Shown piece after piece: positions 60,549 through 64,000 of a DNA stretch of 64,000 nucleotides. A program made the position numbers and the translations under genes. This DNA is from CAITSH01 sp945892985 (GTDB lineage Bacteria; Pseudomonadota; Gammaproteobacteria; Burkholderiales; SG8-39), in assembly GCA_945892985.1 (NCBI GenBank), contig CAMDDU010000008.1, forward strand, positions 68,874 through 132,873, read 5' to 3'. The stretch's first letter is position 1. The number at the start of each line of letters is the position of its first letter. The notes under the pieces are model-generated. The model was given only the letters and a program-made list of their open reading frames with translations, did not search any database and was not told the origin of the DNA.

Positions 60549-61087
60549 TCGGAGTGCAAGCCTGCCACCGCGGCGTGGTTATGCGTAGGGAGATAGCCGG
60601 TTGCCAAGTAGTTCCATGCCACCTGGATAAACCGGTAGCACATCAGCGAGGAACCGAGCGGCACCGCCAGATAGATGATCCACATGGGCATTTCAAGGTC
60701 AGGGGACACCTGCCCAAGGCCGCGTATGCGCATGACGAACAGCGCGCCCAGCCAGGCGATGATGCCGGTGAAAAACGCGCCGGCGAGCAGCCCGAAGCTC
60801 ACCCAGAAGCGTTGCTTGCCCGGCGAGAGGGCGCGAATGATGACATCAACACCGACATGGATGCCGGTGCGCACGCCGTAAGCGGCGCCGAACTTGGCCA
60901 TCCAGATAAACAGGTAGATGCAAAGTTCCTGCGCCCAGGTCAGGCTCAGGTGTTGGGTGAACTGCCAAACCCACGGAATAGACGCGGTATAGCGGTGCAA
61001 CACCGCGACAAAGATGATGATGGTCGCCAGGGCCATGAAGCTCGCGACCAGCCATTCCTCCAGATGGTCAAGCAGCCGGTTGAACAT
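60545..61087 (-). CDS. dctQ: TRAP transporter small permease (DctQ)
   Basis: A 180-residue four-helix subunit. FMALATIIIFVAVLHRYTASIPWVWQFTQHLSLTWAQELCIYLFIWMAKFGAAYGVRTGIHVGVDVI is characteristic of DctQ. It pairs with DctM in the membrane. It lies between dctP and dctM, with 87 bases to the binding-protein gene. Confidence 0.93.
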   Translation of the reverse strand: MFNRLLDHLEEWLVASFMALATIIIFVAVLHRYTASIPWVWQFTQHLSLTWAQELCIYLFIWMAKFGAAYGVRTGIHVGVDVIIRALSPGKQRFWVSFGLLAGAFFTGIIAWLGALFVMRIRGLGQVSPDLEMPMWIIYLAVPLGSSLMCYRFIQVAWNYLATGYLPTHNHAAVAGLHSE

Positions 61088-61174
61088 GCGAGTCCGTCAT
61101 GTGCAGGTGGGGGAGGGGGTTAAGCGGCGATGGGCTGTAGTGTGGCCGCGCATTGGACGCGCATTGGCCGGGGA

Positions 61175-62185
61175 TTATTTCTTCGCCGCCTTTTCGGTTT
61201 CTTCGACAATTTTTTCGATCGCCAGCATGGTGTCTTTGCCCACCGCGCCCTCATACTGCTGGTAGAGCGGCATCATGGCCTTGCGCCAGAGGGCTTTCTC
61301 GGCTTTGGGCAGGATGTAAATTTCGGTCGTTTTGGCGGCTTTTATTTTCTCCAGCGCGTCGTCGTTTTCCTTTTGCGCGATGCTGCGCTCGTAGCGGCTC
61401 GCCTCGGTCATCGCCTCGTCGAGGTTCTTGCGGATATCGGCCGGCAGGCCTTCCCAGAATTTCTTGTTGACGACCACCGCGTACATGATCACCCCGTGGT
61501 CGGATACCGTGAGGTGTTTTTGCACCTCGTGCATTTTTTGCGTGTACTTGTTCGAGATGCTGTTTTCCTCACCGTCGACCACGCCCTGCTGCAGCGCCGT
61601 GTAGACCTCGGAAAAAGCCATTACCTGCGGGATGGCGCCCAGCGCCTTGATCTGGCCCTCAAGCACCTTGGAGGACTGGATGCGGATTTTCATCCCCTTG
61701 AAGTCATCCAGCTTTCGCATCGGGCGATTGGCTGAAAACACTTTGAAACCGTTACTCCAGTAGCCAAGGCCGATGATCTCTTTGGGCTCGAGCAGCTTGA
61801 ACAGACCCTTGCCAACCGGGCCGTCGATGACGTGATCGAGCGCTAGCTGGGTTGGGAACATGTAAGGCAGATCGTAGACCTCGAACTGGCGCACACCGAG
61901 CGGCCCGAACTTGGAGACCGAGGGCGCCAGCATCTGCACCGCGCCCAATTGCAGCGCCTCCAGTTCTTCGCGATCCTTGTATAACTGGCTGTTGGGGTAG
62001 ATCTCGACTTTGACGCGCCCCTTGGTCTTGGCCTCGGCCAGCTCCTTGAATTTGATCGCGCCCTTGCCCTTGGGCGTGTTCTCGGCCACGACATGGCTGA
62101 ACTTGATGACGATGGGTTGCTGGGCGTGTGCCGTGGCGCAGAGAGCGAGTGCGAAGAGCGTGCCGGTAAAGAGTGAAAGTTTCAT
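61175..62185 (-). CDS. dctP: TRAP transporter solute-binding protein (DctP)
   Basis: A 336-residue periplasmic receptor. The signal peptide is 1-21 (MKLSLFTGTLFALALCATAHA). Family features are IKFSHVVAENTPKGKGAIKFKELAEAKTKGRVKVEIYPNSQLYKDREELEALQLGAVQM, the ligand Arg in MKIRIQSSKVLEG and EVYTALQQGVVDGEENSISN. Close resemblance to DctP of C4-dicarboxylate systems makes succinate, malate or fumarate likely, but not certain. Confidence 0.95.
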   Translation of the reverse strand: MKLSLFTGTLFALALCATAHAQQPIVIKFSHVVAENTPKGKGAIKFKELAEAKTKGRVKVEIYPNSQLYKDREELEALQLGAVQMLAPSVSKFGPLGVRQFEVYDLPYMFPTQLALDHVIDGPVGKGLFKLLEPKEIIGLGYWSNGFKVFSANRPMRKLDDFKGMKIRIQSSKVLEGQIKALGAIPQVMAFSEVYTALQQGVVDGEENSISNKYTQKMHEVQKHLTVSDHGVIMYAVVVNKKFWEGLPADIRKNLDEAMTEASRYERSIAQKENDDALEKIKAAKTTEIYILPKAEKALWRKAMMPLYQQYEGAVGKDTMLAIEKIVEETEKAAKK

Positions 62186-62291
62186 GTTCGTTTCTCCTTT
62201 ATGTGCGAGGCTGCTTCGGCTCTGATGGCCCGCTAGTCACCCACCTGCTGCGCCGCGATGCGGACACAAGCTGGGCTCAGCCTAACACGCC

Positions 62292-62323
62292 AAAAAAAAC
62301 GGGGCAGCCAAGCTGCCCCGTTT
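62292..62323 (-). terminator. Intrinsic terminator downstream of cytochrome c5
   Basis: On the minus strand, AAACGGGGCAGC and GCTGCCCCGTTT form a 12-bp stem with a three-base loop, then a run of T (A at 62292-62299 on the plus strand). It lies 20 bases after the cytochrome gene. Confidence 0.88.
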
Positions 62324-62343
62324 CGGGATGGGCGTGATGCCGA

Positions 62344-62874
62344 TTACTTTTTGGCGGGCGCGGCCTTGCTGGCGGCCGCCGGCGCTGCCGGTTCCTTGAA
62401 GCTGGCGCCGGACTGGTTGGCCATCCAGACAATGGCGCGGGCAATTTCGATGTCGGCGATGTCCGGATTGCCGCCGCGAGCCGGCATGGCGTTCTTGCCC
62501 TTGATCGCTGACTTGGTCAGGCCGTCGAGGCCTAGCGCCAGGCGTGGCGCCCAGCCGGCCTTGTCGCCGATCTTGGGCGCGCCGGCGGCACCGCTGCCGT
62601 GGCAGGCGATACAGGCGGTTTTTGTAACATCTTCGCCGCCGCGCAGCACCTTGGGCGCACTCGCATCAATTAGCGTCACGCTGGCCGAGGGTTTAAGGCG
62701 TTCCGCGATGGCGTCGGCATTGAGCGCGGCCGGGTCGGCTTTCGGTCCGGTCGTGACGAGTTGGCTGAGGATAACAATGAGAACGATGGGGATGAGGAAC
62801 GACAGCACGACTACCGTGATCAGCTGGCCCGGCGTCTTGATCGGAGATTCGTGCTCGTGCTTGTCTTCACTCAT
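62344..62874 (-). CDS. Cytochrome c5 family protein, membrane anchored
   Basis: A 176-residue class I c-type cytochrome. One helix (about 20-42; TVVVLSFLIPIVLIVILSQLV) holds it to the membrane. One haem site, CIACHG, and a likely distal Met ligand in KNAMPARGGNPDIADIEIARAIVWMANQSG are visible. An Ala/Pro/Lys tail follows. It carries electrons toward an oxidase. The ATG at 62872-62874 is used; an in-frame extension to 63003 runs into the tRNA region. Confidence 0.9.
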   Translation of the reverse strand: MSEDKHEHESPIKTPGQLITVVVLSFLIPIVLIVILSQLVTTGPKADPAALNADAIAERLKPSASVTLIDASAPKVLRGGEDVTKTACIACHGSGAAGAPKIGDKAGWAPRLALGLDGLTKSAIKGKNAMPARGGNPDIADIEIARAIVWMANQSGASFKEPAAPAAASKAAPAKK

Positions 62875-62995
62875 GGAATATTCCTTCAAGGCCGCTGAAA
62901 AAGGGCGAATTATACCGTTAAACAAGAGCTTGGAAAACGCCGCAGCCGCTATGTAACAGGCACGACAGCCGGAAAAGACGTAAACTGCGGGTCTC

Positions 62996-63072
62996 GCGCC
63001 CATAGCTCAGTTGGATAGAGTGTTGGTTTCCGAAACCAAAGGTCGCAGGTTCGACTCCTGCTGGGCGCACCA
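62996..63072 (+). tRNA. tRNA-Arg, anticodon CCG
   Basis: A 77-nt cloverleaf: acceptor GCGCCCA/TGGGCGC, D arm GCTCAGTTGGATAGAGT, anticodon stem TTGGT/ACCAA with loop TTCCGAA (anticodon CCG, codon CGG), T arm with GGTTCGACTCC, and an encoded CCA. It is probably the attachment site of the element that follows. Confidence 0.96.
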
Positions 63073-63125
63073 CTACTACAATCAAATCAAGCCCCGTCGA
63101 AAAGCCTGCTTTTCACTCGTCCGGT

Positions 63126-63161
63126 TTTTGTCCATTTTCATTTGGACAGGATTTGGACAGG
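63126..63161. repeat. Tandem 11-bp repeats and inverted half-site after tRNA-Arg
   Basis: ATTTGGACAGG occurs twice in tandem (63140-63150 and 63151-63161). TTTTTGTCCAT (63126-63135) carries the complementary TGTCCA. Such iterated TGGACA sites beside a tRNA 3' end are typical of recombinase-binding DNA at integrated islands, although no integrase gene is in the window. Confidence 0.6.
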
Positions 63162-63184
63162 GCGTGATGCCGGGTTTTTGCTGA

Positions 63185-63742
63185 CCAGAACAATGGGGCA
63201 AGGCCGACACACTACTTGTTCTTTCGCAATATAAAAGTGATTCTGTAGGTAGCGACATAAGCGTACTGTTCTACGCAGGACATGGCGTAATGTTAGATGG
63301 GGTTGCCTACATGATCCCGATTGATGTTTCGGGATCTAACAAGGCCAGGCTTAAAGAAACCAGTATTGGGTTGAACTACGCAATACAAGAGTTTATGGGC
63401 GGCAAAAGAAAAGTTATTTTTTACGATACGGATTTAAATGACCCGTTCGATCGGTATTCGCCAGATTCGCCAATTAGCTTGAAGAACAATGACCCTGGTA
63501 ATGCACTGATTGCATTTGCAACACGGCGTGGTGATTTCGCTGAGGATGGTCTTAAGCTTAATTCACCATTCACCAATGCGCTAATGGAAAACATTGACCA
63601 GCATAAAGAACTATCCGTTGTGCTTCGACAAGTTCGCGCTAATGTGATTAAGGCTACCGAGGGGCGACAGCAACCTTGGGTATATGACGCCTTGACGGGG
63701 GAAGAGTTAGTGCTGCAAGCGTTTAAACCAATTAATAAGTAA
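63185..63742 (+). pseudogene. 5'-truncated caspase-like (peptidase C14) gene
   Basis: The frame is open from 63185 but has no start before ATG 63290, which would fall after the active-site His. It encodes SDISVLFYAGHGVMLDGVAYMIPIDV (catalytic-His motif YAGHG) and NALIAFATRRGD, NSPFTNAL, and VLRQVRANVIKATEGRQQPWVYDALTGE, all typical of bacterial caspase-like proteins. The N-terminal strand and helix block is missing, and the catalytic Cys of DACRxNP is Asp (VIFYDTDLNDPF). Base composition is clearly lower in GC than upstream genes. It is probably a dead remnant; a non-catalytic role cannot be excluded. Confidence 0.72.
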
Positions 63743-63752
63743 CAGACCGCCA

Positions 63753-64000
63753 ATGCTGAGAACTTTGCTTGCGCTGGTTTGCTTTTGTATTTTGCATACT
63801 GCGGCTGCTCAACAAAAAGAGCAGCGGGTGGCTTTGGTTATTGGCAACAACGACTATCAGTACGGAAGGAAGCTGGATAACGCCGTGGCCGATGCGCAGG
63901 CGTTTCGACGCGAACTGGAGGCGCGGGGGTTTCAGGTGGTGTATCGGGAGAATGCCAACCGCCGCACGATGAACGGAGCGATGGACGAGTTCATCGGCAA
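63753..64000 (+). CDS. Secreted caspase-like (peptidase C14) protein, C-terminus beyond window
   Basis: ATG at 63753-63755 opens a frame that continues to the window edge (82 codons). A signal peptide (about 1-20, MLRTLLALVCFCILHTAAAQ) precedes the N-terminal C14 domain: RVALVIGNNDYQYGRKLDNAVADAQAFRRELEARGFQVVY. The His and Cys sites lie beyond the edge. It begins 10 bases after the truncated copy and is its intact or longer relative. Secreted or periplasmic metacaspase-like proteins are often part of mobile or defence loci; no function can be stated. Confidence 0.82.
   Translation, partial: MLRTLLALVCFCILHTAAAQQKEQRVALVIGNNDYQYGRKLDNAVADAQAFRRELEARGFQVVYRENANRRTMNGAMDEFIG

Overview
The window is about 64 kb of GC-rich chromosome from a betaproteobacterium, most likely Burkholderiales or a close relative. 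The main evidence is gene order: mreB-mreC-mreD-mrdA-rodA-rlpA-dacA-aminotransferase-DUF493-lipB-lipA divergent from gatCAB; gshB followed by a mannose-type EIIA, HPr and EI; metX-metW; DUF971-ubiE; and polA near thrB. The several Bug-type (TctC-like) solute-binding proteins fit as well. Species cannot be named from the sequence alone.

Layout. (1) 1-12.6 kb is accessory and catabolic: the start of a LivK-like binding protein, a cupin, a Bug protein, an Fe(II)/2-oxoglutarate oxygenase and a GntR/FCD regulator, divergent from a tight five-gene operon (SDR, aminotransferase, alpha/beta hydrolase, M20 amidohydrolase, 8-oxoguanine-deaminase-like amidohydrolase). UbiJ, a decayed NHL-repeat gene, a second Bug protein and a RidA protein follow. 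(2) 13-25 kb holds a Tim44-domain protein, ubiE, phoB/phoR, two tandem uncharacterised paralogues with a PilZ-like C-terminus, and a 1,300-residue FAD/Fe-S oxidoreductase. (3) 25-35 kb is housekeeping: thrB, a LOG protein, polA, two TlpA thioredoxins, lipA and lipB. (4) 35-49 kb is the cell-shape and peptidoglycan block, divergent gatCAB and pyrE. (5) 49-62 kb carries exodeoxyribonuclease III, a yqjD-yqjE-yqjK group, ampG, metXW behind a SAM-II-like riboswitch and terminator, a regulatory PTS, gshB and a TRAP transporter. (6) After a cytochrome c5 gene and tRNA-Arg(CCG), base composition drops and a probable genomic island begins: tandem TTTGGACAG-type repeats, a 5'-truncated caspase-like gene whose catalytic Cys is Asp, and the start of a second, secreted caspase-like protein cut by the window end.

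How the parts work together. The GntR-controlled operon looks like a dedicated route for an unidentified nitrogenous, amide-containing compound, with uptake probably through the neighbouring binding proteins. The mre/mrd/rodA/dacA/rlpA block is the elongation machinery, with lipoate synthesis in the same direction through overlapping genes. gatCAB makes Gln-tRNA and/or Asn-tRNA by transamidation. metX/metW would be shut off by S-adenosylmethionine through the leader RNA.

The least explained parts are the island boundary at the right end, the insertion-bearing SAM-II-like leader, the GntR catabolic operon, a three-copy intergenic palindromic repeat, and an intrinsic terminator between phoB and phoR.
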